Made by a program: the position numbers and the translations under genes. Shown in pieces: positions 26,289-34,591 of a DNA stretch of 41,683 bases. The stretch is from Candidatus Daviesbacteria bacterium (lineage in GTDB: Bacteria > Patescibacteriota > Microgenomatia > Daviesbacterales > UBA10151): the NCBI GenBank assembly GCA_027451625.1, contig DAIDIY010000014.1, forward strand, positions 1-41,683. The letters are read 5' to 3'. The notes beneath the pieces were generated by a model. That model worked only from the letters and a program-made list of their open reading frames with translations, did no database searches and was not told the DNA's origin. How positions within the stretch are numbered: position 1 is the first letter of the stretch; every line of letters starts with the position of its first letter.

Positions 26289-26477
26289 CTATTTTTTAGT
26301 TAAAATTAAACTTAAAAGTTGAGTCATCAAATAGTCTAATCCTCCAACAAAAAAGCCTACAGCGATTGTAACTATGATAACAATAGCTGTAAGCCTCAGA
26401 GTAAGTTTGGATGATGGCCAAACAACTTTGTCTAATTCTATCTTAAATGAAGCTAAAAAGTCAATCACCTTATTCAT
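26289..26477 (-). CDS. secE: Preprotein translocase subunit SecE
   Basis: Small essential Sec translocon subunit, 62 residues with a single membrane helix (about residues 28-50). The amphipathic helix before it carries the family pattern FKIELDKVVWPSSKLTLRLT. It starts the secE-nusG-rplK-rplA unit, 45 bases before nusG. It was recognised from this motif and position together. Confidence 0.95.
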   Translation of the reverse strand: MNKVIDFLASFKIELDKVVWPSSKLTLRLTAIVIIVTIAVGFFVGGLDYLMTQLLSLILTKK

Positions 26478-26578
26478 GAAATTGTTTTTTGTATTTTAAA
26501 GATTTAATTCTTTTCAGACGAAACCTATTTTATCATAAAGTTATAATCTACTTAAGAAGGAAGGTTTTATCTTCTCAC

Positions 26579-28993
26579 TTAAGGGGTGTATGAGGCGAAT
26601 GGGTCTGCATAAGTATAAACTTCTCTTTGAGTTCCAGTAATTGGATCTCGTTCTACAATTTTTTTGTAGGATATCATTGTTTGAGGTTCAGAACCATCAA
26701 TAGCTAAATCTTTATGTCCATCAGGAGACATTTTTTCTACAATACCTTCTGGCCTTGTGAATTCTTCATCTGGAATCCCATTCAAAAGATTTGTCATAAT
26801 GTCATGCCAAATAGGAGTAGCTCCAGTGACCCCTGAGGTTATAGCCTGATTCATTGGAGAGTTGTCAAAGTTACCTGCCCATGCTCCAACGACATATTTA
26901 GGAGTATATCCAAAAGCCCAATTATCTCGTTTATCATCAGAAGTCCCAGTTTTTACGGCAACGCTAGGATGATTTGGAATAATAAGTTGAGAATTTGGTC
27001 CGAAGCCTAAAACACGAGCATTATTGTCTGATAAGACATTGCTTAGCATATATGTAACTTGTGGAGATAGAACTCTTTCTCCATGATCATGAATGTGGTC
27101 TTCTAACACATGTCCTTGAGAATCAGTAACTGTAAGTATTGGTTGAACTCGATTTCTAATTCCACCTGATGCGAGAGTTCCATATACTGTCATCATATCC
27201 GTCATTTTAACTCCAGCACCACCAAGGGTTAATGATAATCCATATTTTTTAGGTTGAGTAAAAGTTGTAATTCCCATATCCGACGCTGTAGCTAAAAAAG
27301 AAGGAATTCCAACGGCTGCTAATGTTTTAACTGCGGGGATGTTAATTGAAGAACCAAGAGCGTTCCTAATTGTTATGGGCCCATTGAAGCTACCATCGTA
27401 ATTGACAGGGGTATATGATTGCCCCCAAGGGTTGGAAAATGTTGTAGGAGTATCTAGTAGAACTGATCCTGGTGTAAAACCCTGTTTAAAAGCGGTAGCA
27501 TATGTCACCACTTTAATTGATGAACCCGGTGGTCTTATAGCTACAGTAGCATTAACATTTCCTCCATTTGGATCAAAGTAGTTTTTACTTCCTACCATAG
27601 CCAAAATTTCTCCTGTTTTTGCATCTGTTACCATAGCAGCTCCTTGACTTACATTTAAAGAAGATAGCTTATCGACTTCATCCGCAACAACTTTCTCAGT
27701 CATCTTTTGAATATTCAAATCTAAGGTAGTTATTACCCTGAGACCGCCCTCAGATACAGTTTTTTCTCCATATCTTTGGGCTAATATTGATTTGACATAC
27801 ATTACAAAATGAGGAGCTAGAATTGGATTTAAAGGGGGATTAATATTTAGTTCCTCAGCATAAGCTGTTTGGGCTTGTGCTTTTGTAATAAAATTATTAT
27901 CTACCATGTTTTGGAGAACCTCTTTCTGTCTTTGTTTAGCCTTCTCCGGATGAAGCCCGTAAGGAGAGTATTCACTTGGAGCGGCTGGGAGTCCTGCCAG
28001 ATAAGCTGATTGAGCGAGATCGAGTTGGTTGACTTTTTTACCAAAATACATCTCCGATGCAGCTTCTACTCCCCATGCTGGACCACCATAAGGTACTTCA
28101 TTAAAATACATGGTTAAAATATCCTTTTTGCTGTAAATCATTTCTGTCCAAAGTGCTAAGAGGATTTCTTTGATCTTTCTTTGGTAGGTTTGATCTGGAG
28201 ATAGGAGAGTATTCTTTATTACTTGTTGGGTAATAGTTGAAGCACCTTGGAGGTTTGGATTATGATCTATAAAATCTGATTTAGCTGCTCTAATTATTCC
28301 TAAAAGATCTATTCCATGATGAGTATAAAAGTTTTTATCTTCGATTGCGATAGTCGCATTAATTAGATTTTGCGGTACATCAGAGAGTTTTATTAAATCT
28401 CTATTTTTTTCATTATAAAACTGAAATAATAAATTACCATTTCGATCATATATTTTAGTGGTTAGTGGGCTGTTATCTGAGTTTAAATTATTAGGTGAGG
28501 GGAGTGATAGTGTTAACTTAATTACTTCAAATGTATAAAATCCTAATAATAACAAAACTATAACAGTTATCATCTTCCAATTGAATAGATTTAAAAATTC
28601 TTTGACCTGGATGATAATAATTTTTTTAGGAATAGATAATAAGTTTGAGATCCAAGCAGATAGATTATTTACAAATATTAAGAGTAGTCTAGGCGGGGAT
28701 AGAAAGAGATAAGAATGCAGTCCTACATTTCCTTTAGACTTAATGGCAATTGATTGAGAGGTAAAGGCTTGGTCTGAGGAACGAGTAATTTTTAAGGCTG
28801 GATTAGTACCAAATAAATTATTGATAGCAATCCTAAACAAAAATAAGACAAGAGTGCCTAATTTAATAATTAGAATAGTAATAATTAAGATTAATACATA
28901 TATAGGGAAAAGGAACGGAAGGATTTTAACAATAGAAGAAGCAGAAGATAAAAGTTTGCCTTTTCTCAATAATCTCTGTGTTCTTTTCGCCAT
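26579..28993 (-). CDS. Class A penicillin-binding protein (PBP1A type), with N-terminal extension
   Basis: Bifunctional peptidoglycan glycosyltransferase and transpeptidase, 804 residues. The GT51 domain has its catalytic Glu in AIEDKNFYTHHG (E218) and the second motif GASTITQQVIKN. The transpeptidase domain has SxxK in PGSSIKVV, SxN in LGSSINIPA and KTG in KTGTSDDKRDN. Before the usual single membrane anchor (about residues 141-160) there is an extra 140-residue segment with a strongly hydrophobic stretch (about 22-57), so topology differs from typical PBP1A. It makes the cell wall together with MreB-directed factors. TATAAG ends seven bases before the ATG; GAGGG just upstream could be a ribosome site. 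Confidence 0.96.
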   Translation of the reverse strand: MAKRTQRLLRKGKLLSSASSIVKILPFLFPIYVLILIITILIIKLGTLVLFLFRIAINNLFGTNPALKITRSSDQAFTSQSIAIKSKGNVGLHSYLFLSPPRLLLIFVNNLSAWISNLLSIPKKIIIIQVKEFLNLFNWKMITVIVLLLLGFYTFEVIKLTLSLPSPNNLNSDNSPLTTKIYDRNGNLLFQFYNEKNRDLIKLSDVPQNLINATIAIEDKNFYTHHGIDLLGIIRAAKSDFIDHNPNLQGASTITQQVIKNTLLSPDQTYQRKIKEILLALWTEMIYSKKDILTMYFNEVPYGGPAWGVEAASEMYFGKKVNQLDLAQSAYLAGLPAAPSEYSPYGLHPEKAKQRQKEVLQNMVDNNFITKAQAQTAYAEELNINPPLNPILAPHFVMYVKSILAQRYGEKTVSEGGLRVITTLDLNIQKMTEKVVADEVDKLSSLNVSQGAAMVTDAKTGEILAMVGSKNYFDPNGGNVNATVAIRPPGSSIKVVTYATAFKQGFTPGSVLLDTPTTFSNPWGQSYTPVNYDGSFNGPITIRNALGSSINIPAVKTLAAVGIPSFLATASDMGITTFTQPKKYGLSLTLGGAGVKMTDMMTVYGTLASGGIRNRVQPILTVTDSQGHVLEDHIHDHGERVLSPQVTYMLSNVLSDNNARVLGFGPNSQLIIPNHPSVAVKTGTSDDKRDNWAFGYTPKYVVGAWAGNFDNSPMNQAITSGVTGATPIWHDIMTNLLNGIPDEEFTRPEGIVEKMSPDGHKDLAIDGSEPQTMISYKKIVERDPITGTQREVYTYADPFASYTP

Positions 28994-29209
28994 CCCTCTT
29001 ATAGGTCCTTAAGATTAAGTAATTTTAAAACTGCTTAATAGTATTTTCTGAGGTCATTTTAGGCAGATTTTTAAAAATAGAAAAGTATCATTAAAAATAT
29101 CTTTATATATATAACAGTATCATAAGTGAGAAAAACTTTTATGTAGGCACAAATACTTACTACAGGGTTAAGATTTCAATGAGATCATCATCTTATATAA
29201 CTCTTTTTA

Positions 29210-29890
29210 CTAGTTAAATGAAAGAGTCGAGATGATTGTTAGTCCGATATTTTTTTGGCTATTATAATCAGATAAAGAATATGTCTCATCTTTAGTTAGT
29301 GGTGAACCGCTGCCAAATACGATATTGTAACCTTTAGGGAGATTTGTCATGTTTATAAATTTTTGTGAGTTTGAAGAAATTTCAGAAGCAGGAAATGTAC
29401 CGTCATATGTACTAACTGTTAACTTGGTCTGTTTGATTTGAAGATTCTGTTTAGTGAAGTTGACGACAGGATCAATTTTACCAATATATATTTCCAACGT
29501 GCCGCTTGAATTTTTAATCATAGTCTCGGTTGGGCTTAATGAAGTGACTTTCCAGTTTGAAGGATAATTGAAATAGTAGTCTTTGGTACTAAAATCTTTC
29601 CATACTGAAACATCAATTTGAGGAAGGGGTGCCGGGGTGGGGGTAAAGGAATAATTTTGGCTGTAAGAGATTAATACTCTTTGATGCCTCTTAGGTTGGG
29701 GAATTTTCGAAAACATAAAATAAATTATTATTCCAATGAATATTGGAATAATTGTAATTATGGCCTTTAACCGCAAAGGCCATTTATTCCGCATCCACAT
29801 AAGAATAAGTCCCGCAGGATAGAATAATATAAGTAAAATGACAGTAACTAATGTTCTGGTATCATTGTTGGTGTTTTGAAAATTATTCAT
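29210..29890 (-). CDS. Unknown anchored protein with PsbP-like C-terminal domain
   Basis: A 226-residue protein. Two hydrophobic segments (about residues 13-30 and 38-60) form a membrane hairpin or paired anchors. A short Pro-rich linker (FTPTPAPLPQ) leads to a beta-rich domain that starts YYFNYPSNWKVTSLSPTE. This tyrosine/tryptophan-rich opening is like PsbP-type domains seen on many CPR anchored proteins. No catalytic motif is visible. It lies last in the minus-strand series that includes two glycoside hydrolases and a transporter, 44 bases after the upstream gene. Confidence 0.65.
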   Translation of the reverse strand: MNNFQNTNNDTRTLVTVILLILFYPAGLILMWMRNKWPLRLKAIITIIPIFIGIIIYFMFSKIPQPKRHQRVLISYSQNYSFTPTPAPLPQIDVSVWKDFSTKDYYFNYPSNWKVTSLSPTETMIKNSSGTLEIYIGKIDPVVNFTKQNLQIKQTKLTVSTYDGTFPASEISSNSQKFINMTNLPKGYNIVFGSGSPLTKDETYSLSDYNSQKNIGLTIISTLSFN

Positions 29891-29934
29891 TTTGAATCGA
29901 GTTTAACTAAATTTTAAATAAATGTCCAATTGGT

Positions 29935-30960
29935 CTATTTGAATAACTTTTTAGCGAATTCCCAGTATTCGGGATGACCATGTTGGGCCATATAGGCCCA
30001 CCATTCTACTCCCCAAAAATATACTTCATTAAAACTGCTACTTTTTATAAATGTGATGTTATTCGAAAAATCTTTAAGGCTAAAATCATTTATTTGTTCG
30101 TTAATTGTTGATGTCGTTATTGCATCTTGAGTCCATGGCTCTGCTTGAAATTCAGTGATAATTGTCTTTTGGTTATGCGGGGCGAAAAATAATCTAACAA
30201 AAAAAGATTTAAGTTCGTACATAATAGGTGGAAATGGATATTGAATATATCCTAATGTGGGATTATATGCTTTACGATAAACACTTATACCTAAAATATC
30301 AGAAAGTTTCATTGGCGTGATCCAAGCTCGCCATTCTCCTGTATCTGTAATTATAATCGGCCGAGTATTATCCCAACTCCGGACATGTTTTATCTCTTCA
30401 GTTAAGAAATTTTTATCGGGAGGATCACAATTCCAGCCAAAATTTAACAGAGCTTCATTTTCTACTTGCCAACCCCAAATTTCTGGATGGCTATTTTTAT
30501 ATCTTTCTACAACCTTTTGCATGTACTCTAAAGCTTTAGTACGACGATCTTGTAATGAAAGTTTAGCTGCCCAATCAGGGATATGACATTCTGGCCATCG
30601 AGGTTGTTTAATACCTATTACTAGAAGGACCTTAATATGCCTTTTAGAAGCCTCTTTTAGCATGAAATCAATTTGCGAGAAATTATAGACACCGTCTTTT
30701 GGCTCAATAGTCGTCCAATAGGTTGGCAGGCGGATTCTTTGAACTTTTAGATCATCTAGGATACTAAGATAGGTCTTCTCCCAATCTAGACCAAGGTAAG
30801 TAGCGTGATCAGGAGAGAATGAGACTCCATACACTCTAGGCATTCTAGAGTACAGTAGAGATAAAACTTGTTGAAATCCAAAAATTACTAATATGACGAC
30901 AACTAGAGATAAAAATGTAATCATTCTTAAGTGCCCAGTAGATAAAACTTTACGCTTCAT
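29935..30960 (-). CDS. Anchored TIM-barrel glycoside hydrolase (clan A type)
   Basis: A 341-residue protein with an N-terminal membrane helix (about residues 12-33) and an extracytoplasmic (beta/alpha)8 barrel. Strand signatures of clan GH-A retaining hydrolases are visible: VQRIRLPTYWTTIEPKDGVYNF, the acid/base Glu in GWQVENEALLNFGW, and a nucleophile Glu in TIITEFQAEPW. The overall pattern is nearest to beta-galactosidase or cellulase-like families, but the exact GH family and substrate cannot be set by eye. The C-terminus (FWGVEWWAYM) fits the last barrel strand with a substrate-stacking Trp. It is in one run with an EamA transporter and a GH1 enzyme. Confidence 0.82.
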   Translation of the reverse strand: MKRKVLSTGHLRMITFLSLVVVILVIFGFQQVLSLLYSRMPRVYGVSFSPDHATYLGLDWEKTYLSILDDLKVQRIRLPTYWTTIEPKDGVYNFSQIDFMLKEASKRHIKVLLVIGIKQPRWPECHIPDWAAKLSLQDRRTKALEYMQKVVERYKNSHPEIWGWQVENEALLNFGWNCDPPDKNFLTEEIKHVRSWDNTRPIIITDTGEWRAWITPMKLSDILGISVYRKAYNPTLGYIQYPFPPIMYELKSFFVRLFFAPHNQKTIITEFQAEPWTQDAITTSTINEQINDFSLKDFSNNITFIKSSSFNEVYFWGVEWWAYMAQHGHPEYWEFAKKLFK

Positions 30961-31010
30961 TATATCGATATTATTTAAAAGTTAAAACTTTGCTCGAACT
31001 TGTAATGACA

Positions 31011-31925
31011 TTAAATCCTGACACTCATTGCAGCAGCCAGGATAAAAAGTCCACACCCAACTACTAATATCCCAATTAATTTTAGGAATATCTGGGAGAA
31101 GTGATGTTGTTCACTATAAACTTTTGGATAGCTTTTTCCCAAAATTATGCTAGCTATGAATAGAAAAATATATTGAATTCCTTGTAAAGAGTTAACTAAA
31201 GCTGGATTTGCAAGTGAGATTGAAAAAGTAATTAAAAGCTCTGAAGCACCTCCTGCAATCTGTCCAGATATAAATAAGGCACCAGCAGAAGATAGTAAGG
31301 ACCATTTAGAACCATTTTTTTGAGTTAAAATAATCCTTCTGGTTTTAGGATAAATAAAAAGTGATAATCCGATAGGTATTAATATTAATTTGGACCATGC
31401 AAAAACTACTAGAAAAGGTGCGTCCCGATACGCTTGTCTTAACAAGATATAAGCAAAAGAAAAAGATAAAGCTGATAATATTTCAAGAGACAATTCTTGT
31501 ATTTTTATTTTCCCTTTAAGATTGGGGATAATTAAAATTAAAAGCCCAGCGGTTAGAACAATCCCTGCTGACTTTTCAACAGGAGGAATCTGTTGGCGTA
31601 GATAACCATAATAAAAGATTAAGAAAATTGGAACTAAAGCTCCTATAATAGGAACAACTCGCGAGGCCAACCCCTTTTGTAATCCTTTGAACATTAAATA
31701 AGAACCAACTAGCCAGGAGATCATATAAGAGGAAGATAGCAAAAAAGTGGTAAGAGTAGGTGTTGGTAAAAAAGGAATTAAGAATAACACAATCAAGCTG
31801 TATATACTAAAGTAAAAGATATAAACGAGGGGATCTGGGAAGTAGTTAGTTAACATGAACTTATCAACTAAGATGGCTACTCCGTTTAAGATATAAGCTG
31901 TAATAGCAAAAGGAATATGCGACAT
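31011..31925 (-). CDS. EamA/DMT superfamily transporter
   Basis: A 304-residue membrane protein with about ten hydrophobic helices in two repeated halves, as in drug/metabolite transporters of the EamA type. Helix-boundary residues such as SRVVPIIGALVPIFLIFYYGY in the first half and NPALVNSLQGIQYIFLFIASII in the second match the family's repeat. Its substrate is unknown. It is encoded between two glycoside hydrolase genes, 25 bases after GH1 and 50 bases before the second hydrolase, so sugar or glycoside export or uptake is a reasonable guess. Confidence 0.82.
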   Translation of the reverse strand: MSHIPFAITAYILNGVAILVDKFMLTNYFPDPLVYIFYFSIYSLIVLFLIPFLPTPTLTTFLLSSSYMISWLVGSYLMFKGLQKGLASRVVPIIGALVPIFLIFYYGYLRQQIPPVEKSAGIVLTAGLLILIIPNLKGKIKIQELSLEILSALSFSFAYILLRQAYRDAPFLVVFAWSKLILIPIGLSLFIYPKTRRIILTQKNGSKWSLLSSAGALFISGQIAGGASELLITFSISLANPALVNSLQGIQYIFLFIASIILGKSYPKVYSEQHHFSQIFLKLIGILVVGCGLFILAAAMSVRI

Positions 31926-31950
31926 TTTATATTAAATTGAAATTTCTACG

Positions 31951-33249
31951 TTATAATATAGCTTCCATCTCTTTTTTAACATCAATTCCATGTCCTAAAA
32001 GCTTGAGCAAATTATGAGGAATTCCGTTAGATTCAATAATTTTTTTATAAACAAAAGCCGATGACCTAGGAATACGCTTCTGTGTCTGATAGTCAACCTC
32101 TATTAAACCAAAGCGTGGTTCAAATCCTTCAGCCCATTCAAAGTTATCAATTAGACTCCAATGTATATATCCTCTCACATCAGCTCCAGCTGCTATAGCA
32201 TGATAAATTTCAGTAAGATAAGAAAGAAGAAATCTTATCCGACGATGGTCATTTGTGGAAGCAATACCATTTTCTGTTATATAAATTGGTAATTGGTATG
32301 ATGTAAAGTCCATTAAAATTTCAAACATGCCCTGTGGATAAATTTCCCATCCTAAATCTGAAACTTCTTTTTTAGCTTTTCTAACATCAAAGAGTTGAGG
32401 GAGTTGAGATTTGCCTTCAAAATCGATATCTCGATTAAAATAATAATTTAAGCCCAAAAAATCATGAGTTTTACCCGTAAGTTGATAAAAAAAATGATTA
32501 CCAAAAAAATTCATCGACCATTCAAGAACGGTTTCTTTAATATTATCCTTATGTAAAGCATTGTAGCTAGACACATTATATGCAATCCCAACTTTTGCAT
32601 TTGGAATTACTTTATGTATTAAATCGTATGCTTTTCGATGGGCAGATGCTAAATTCCAAGTAACTTGAGTTGCTTTAAGAAAACTTTTTTGTTGAGGAGG
32701 CCAAGAACCTTCTATATACCCCCCCCACACTAGAACGTTGGGCTCATTAATAGTAATCCAGAAGTCAACAAGGGGAGATAGTGAGGGAATAATTGTCTTT
32801 ATAAATCGGATAAAATATTCTACTGTCTGAGAATTAGTCCATCCTCCTTTTTTTGATACCCATAGTGGTAAAGTAAAATGGTTTAATGTTAGCATTATTT
32901 TAATTTTTTTATCTTTTAAAGAGGACAAGATCTTCTTGTAGTGTTCTATCTCACTTGCTATGAAATCACCCTCTTCTGGTTCAATCCTGGCCCATTCAAT
33001 ACTGAGTCGATGAGTATTGTGTCCAAGTGAAGCCAGCAATTGGAAGTCATCCTCAAAAAGATTGTATTGATTGTCTGCTGACCCAGATCTTTTATCTATC
33101 GGCTGATGTTTTATTTCCCAATTCCACCAGTCTGAATGGATATTTTGCCCTTCGACCTGATGAGCAGAGGTTGCAGCTCCCCAAAGAAAATCCTTGGGGA
33201 ATAATAAAGACTGATGGTCATGTTTAGGAGAAAGTATAAAATTTTTCAC
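31951..33249 (-). CDS. GH1 family beta-glucosidase/beta-galactosidase
   Basis: Retaining glycosidase of family GH1, 432 residues, close to the usual 440-470. The opening FLWGAATSAHQVEG, the acid/base Glu in TINEPNV, the nucleophile Glu in YITENGIA, and the late HWSLIDNFEWAEGFEPRFGL are all diagnostic. There is no signal peptide, so it acts inside the cell on imported glycosides. It starts at GTG five bases after a TATAAT box (33255-33260, minus strand), a leaderless layout. A run of eight C (32719-32726) lies inside the coding region near the acid/base motif. It heads a possible operon with the EamA transporter and the anchored hydrolase. Confidence 0.96.
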   Translation of the reverse strand: MKNFILSPKHDHQSLLFPKDFLWGAATSAHQVEGQNIHSDWWNWEIKHQPIDKRSGSADNQYNLFEDDFQLLASLGHNTHRLSIEWARIEPEEGDFIASEIEHYKKILSSLKDKKIKIMLTLNHFTLPLWVSKKGGWTNSQTVEYFIRFIKTIIPSLSPLVDFWITINEPNVLVWGGYIEGSWPPQQKSFLKATQVTWNLASAHRKAYDLIHKVIPNAKVGIAYNVSSYNALHKDNIKETVLEWSMNFFGNHFFYQLTGKTHDFLGLNYYFNRDIDFEGKSQLPQLFDVRKAKKEVSDLGWEIYPQGMFEILMDFTSYQLPIYITENGIASTNDHRRIRFLLSYLTEIYHAIAAGADVRGYIHWSLIDNFEWAEGFEPRFGLIEVDYQTQKRIPRSSAFVYKKIIESNGIPHNLLKLLGHGIDVKKEMEAIL

Positions 33250-33304
33250 TATAAATTATAGTAGCAGAAAATTTCATGAAGAGTTAGATTAAAAATATAA
33301 AGTA

Positions 33305-33345
33305 GAGAAAAAACTACGTTACCCCCTCATATGAGGGGGTAACGT
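33305..33345 (-). terminator. Strong Rho-independent terminator
   Basis: A perfect 30-base palindrome (33316-33345) with five consecutive G-C pairs in each arm. On the minus strand it is followed, after AG, by a run of T (33305-33313). It ends the transcript of the small anchored protein gene whose stop is at 33369. Confidence 0.85.
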
Positions 33346-33353
33346 ATCCTTTC

Positions 33354-33377
33354 ACTCCTTAAATCAGTTTAAGGAGT
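33354..33377 (-). repeat. Second hairpin overlapping a stop codon
   Basis: Ten-base-pair perfect inverted repeat (33354-33363 with 33368-33377, 4-base loop) immediately before the terminator in the direction of transcription. The stop codon of the small anchored protein lies inside the first arm. Confidence 0.7.
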
Positions 33378-33629
33378 TATAGTTTCGCTAGGTCCAGGAG
33401 TTGCCGTCCCCAACCCTGGAAAGATAGCCGATGCCGGTGTAGGCGTGTCAGTTGGGGTGGTTGTTACACTATTTATAGTGCCAGGCCCCCCACCAACTCC
33501 AGGAGTACCGGAGTTAGAATAATTACTGGCTGCGGCTACCCAACCAAAATAAAATGCTACTGGCAAAAGAAGTAAGAATAACCACCAATAACTTCCCATG
33601 TTAAAACTGCGATAATCTCTATTCTCCAT
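33369..33629 (-). CDS. Small anchored Thr/Pro-rich protein
   Basis: An 86-residue protein with one membrane helix (about residues 14-36, WWLFLLLLPVAFYFGWVAAA) followed by a Gly/Ser/Thr/Pro-rich extracytoplasmic tail (TPGVGGGPG, TTTPTDTPTPAS) without folded-domain character. I set the start at the ATG at 33629 because GGGAGGTG lies just upstream, one of the best Shine-Dalgarno sequences in the window; the frame also opens at a TTG at 33644, which would put that site inside the gene. It is monocistronic with a strong terminator. A surface-coat or spacer role is possible, but no function is recognised. Confidence 0.75.
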   Translation of the reverse strand: MENRDYRSFNMGSYWWLFLLLLPVAFYFGWVAAASNYSNSGTPGVGGGPGTINSVTTTPTDTPTPASAIFPGLGTATPGPSETITP

Positions 33630-33739
33630 AATTTCACCTCCCAAAATAATCTTAAAACCTAACGGTCAAATCAAGATATTTGTTCTGTAAGAGAAGAGTA
33701 ACGTTAATAGAGTTATGCTACACAAATTAGAAATTGGAA

Positions 33740-33768
33740 TTTACTTATTCTCTCCGCAGTCATATTAT
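33740..33768 (+). promoter_or_regulatory. Promoter for anchored coiled-coil protein, leaderless layout
   Basis: TTTACT (33740-33745), 17-base spacer, TATTAT (33763-33768), six bases before the ATG at 33775. No Shine-Dalgarno sequence is present. Confidence 0.55.
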
Positions 33769-33774
33769 TAAATC

Positions 33775-34524
33775 ATGTGGAAATTTGTTCCTATTATTGT
33801 AGCGATTCTTATTATGGTTGGACTGATTGTGTATGTTCGGGTTGTAGTATTTAATGCTAATTCTCATCAAGATACAGGCAACGTCCTTCAAGATGTTACC
33901 TCAGGTCAAACTTTATCATCAAATGCTCCTTTGACTGATAGAGTATCAAAAATAGAATTAGTCCTGGTAGAGATCGCTCAACAGATTCAAAATTTAAAGA
34001 ATCAAGTATCAACATTACAAGGACAAAATCAACAGGCAATACCTGCAAATTTAGATAGTAGATTACAACTTTTAGAGACTACGGTTGCTGATCTTAACAG
34101 TCATGTTTCTGTCTTGGAGGGCACTCCCGTTCCACAGTCAACCTCTACTGTATCTACTACTCACTCAGTTGTGTATATGCCACTTTGGGGAAGTGGATCA
34201 GTGACTTCCTCTACATGGAGTACAGATTATAATTCTTATGATATTACTATCGATCCCGGAGATTATCCCGGTTATACTAGTATGCAACTTCAGGTTGAGC
34301 TTGAATCTTATCAAGGCAGCGGAACATCTTATGCTGAGCTCCAAAATACGACTGATGGTACTTCAGTCCTTTCGTCTTTAGTCAGTACAAGTTCTTATTA
34401 TTACACACTAGCAACTTCTTCCACATTTACACTACCTAGTAAAGGTACTTATCGGTTAGCTTTAAAAAATAATACTGGCTATCAGACATTATTTCAGAAT
34501 GCACGATTAAAGATTAATTATTAG
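33775..34524 (+). CDS. Unknown anchored protein with coiled coil and beta domain
   Basis: A 249-residue protein. One N-terminal membrane helix (about residues 3-27) is followed by a coiled coil (about residues 58-115: heptads in VSKIELVLVEIAQQIQNLKN and LQLLETTVADLNSHVSVLEG). The last about 115 residues are a Ser/Thr/Tyr-rich beta domain (YDITIDPGDYPGYTSMQLQVELE, TYRLALKNNTGY) resembling a jelly-roll. The design suggests a trimeric or dimeric surface stalk with a terminal binding head. No homologous family is recognised with confidence. Confidence 0.7.
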   Translation: MWKFVPIIVAILIMVGLIVYVRVVVFNANSHQDTGNVLQDVTSGQTLSSNAPLTDRVSKIELVLVEIAQQIQNLKNQVSTLQGQNQQAIPANLDSRLQLLETTVADLNSHVSVLEGTPVPQSTSTVSTTHSVVYMPLWGSGSVTSSTWSTDYNSYDITIDPGDYPGYTSMQLQVELESYQGSGTSYAELQNTTDGTSVLSSLVSTSSYYYTLATSSTFTLPSKGTYRLALKNNTGYQTLFQNARLKINY

Positions 34525-34555
34525 AATCAACTCGTTTTTGGATATCGAATAGACC

Positions 34556-34584
34556 TTGACTAAAATATCTTATCGAAATAAGAT
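34556..34584 (+). promoter_or_regulatory. Promoter with overlapping palindrome (candidate operator)
   Basis: TTGACT (34556-34561), 17-base spacer, TAAGAT (34579-34584). A perfect inverted repeat with 9-base arms and a 4-base centre (34565-34586) fills the spacer and the -10 box. Transcription would start at the ATG at 34592. The palindrome lacks a following T run, so an operator is more likely than a terminator of the upstream gene. Confidence 0.65.
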
Positions 34585-34591
34585 ATGAGCC

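Noticed and set aside
33316-33345. Perfect 30-base palindrome as a protein-binding site or recombination site
   Set aside because: It is followed by a T run on the minus strand directly after a gene end, so a terminator explains it.
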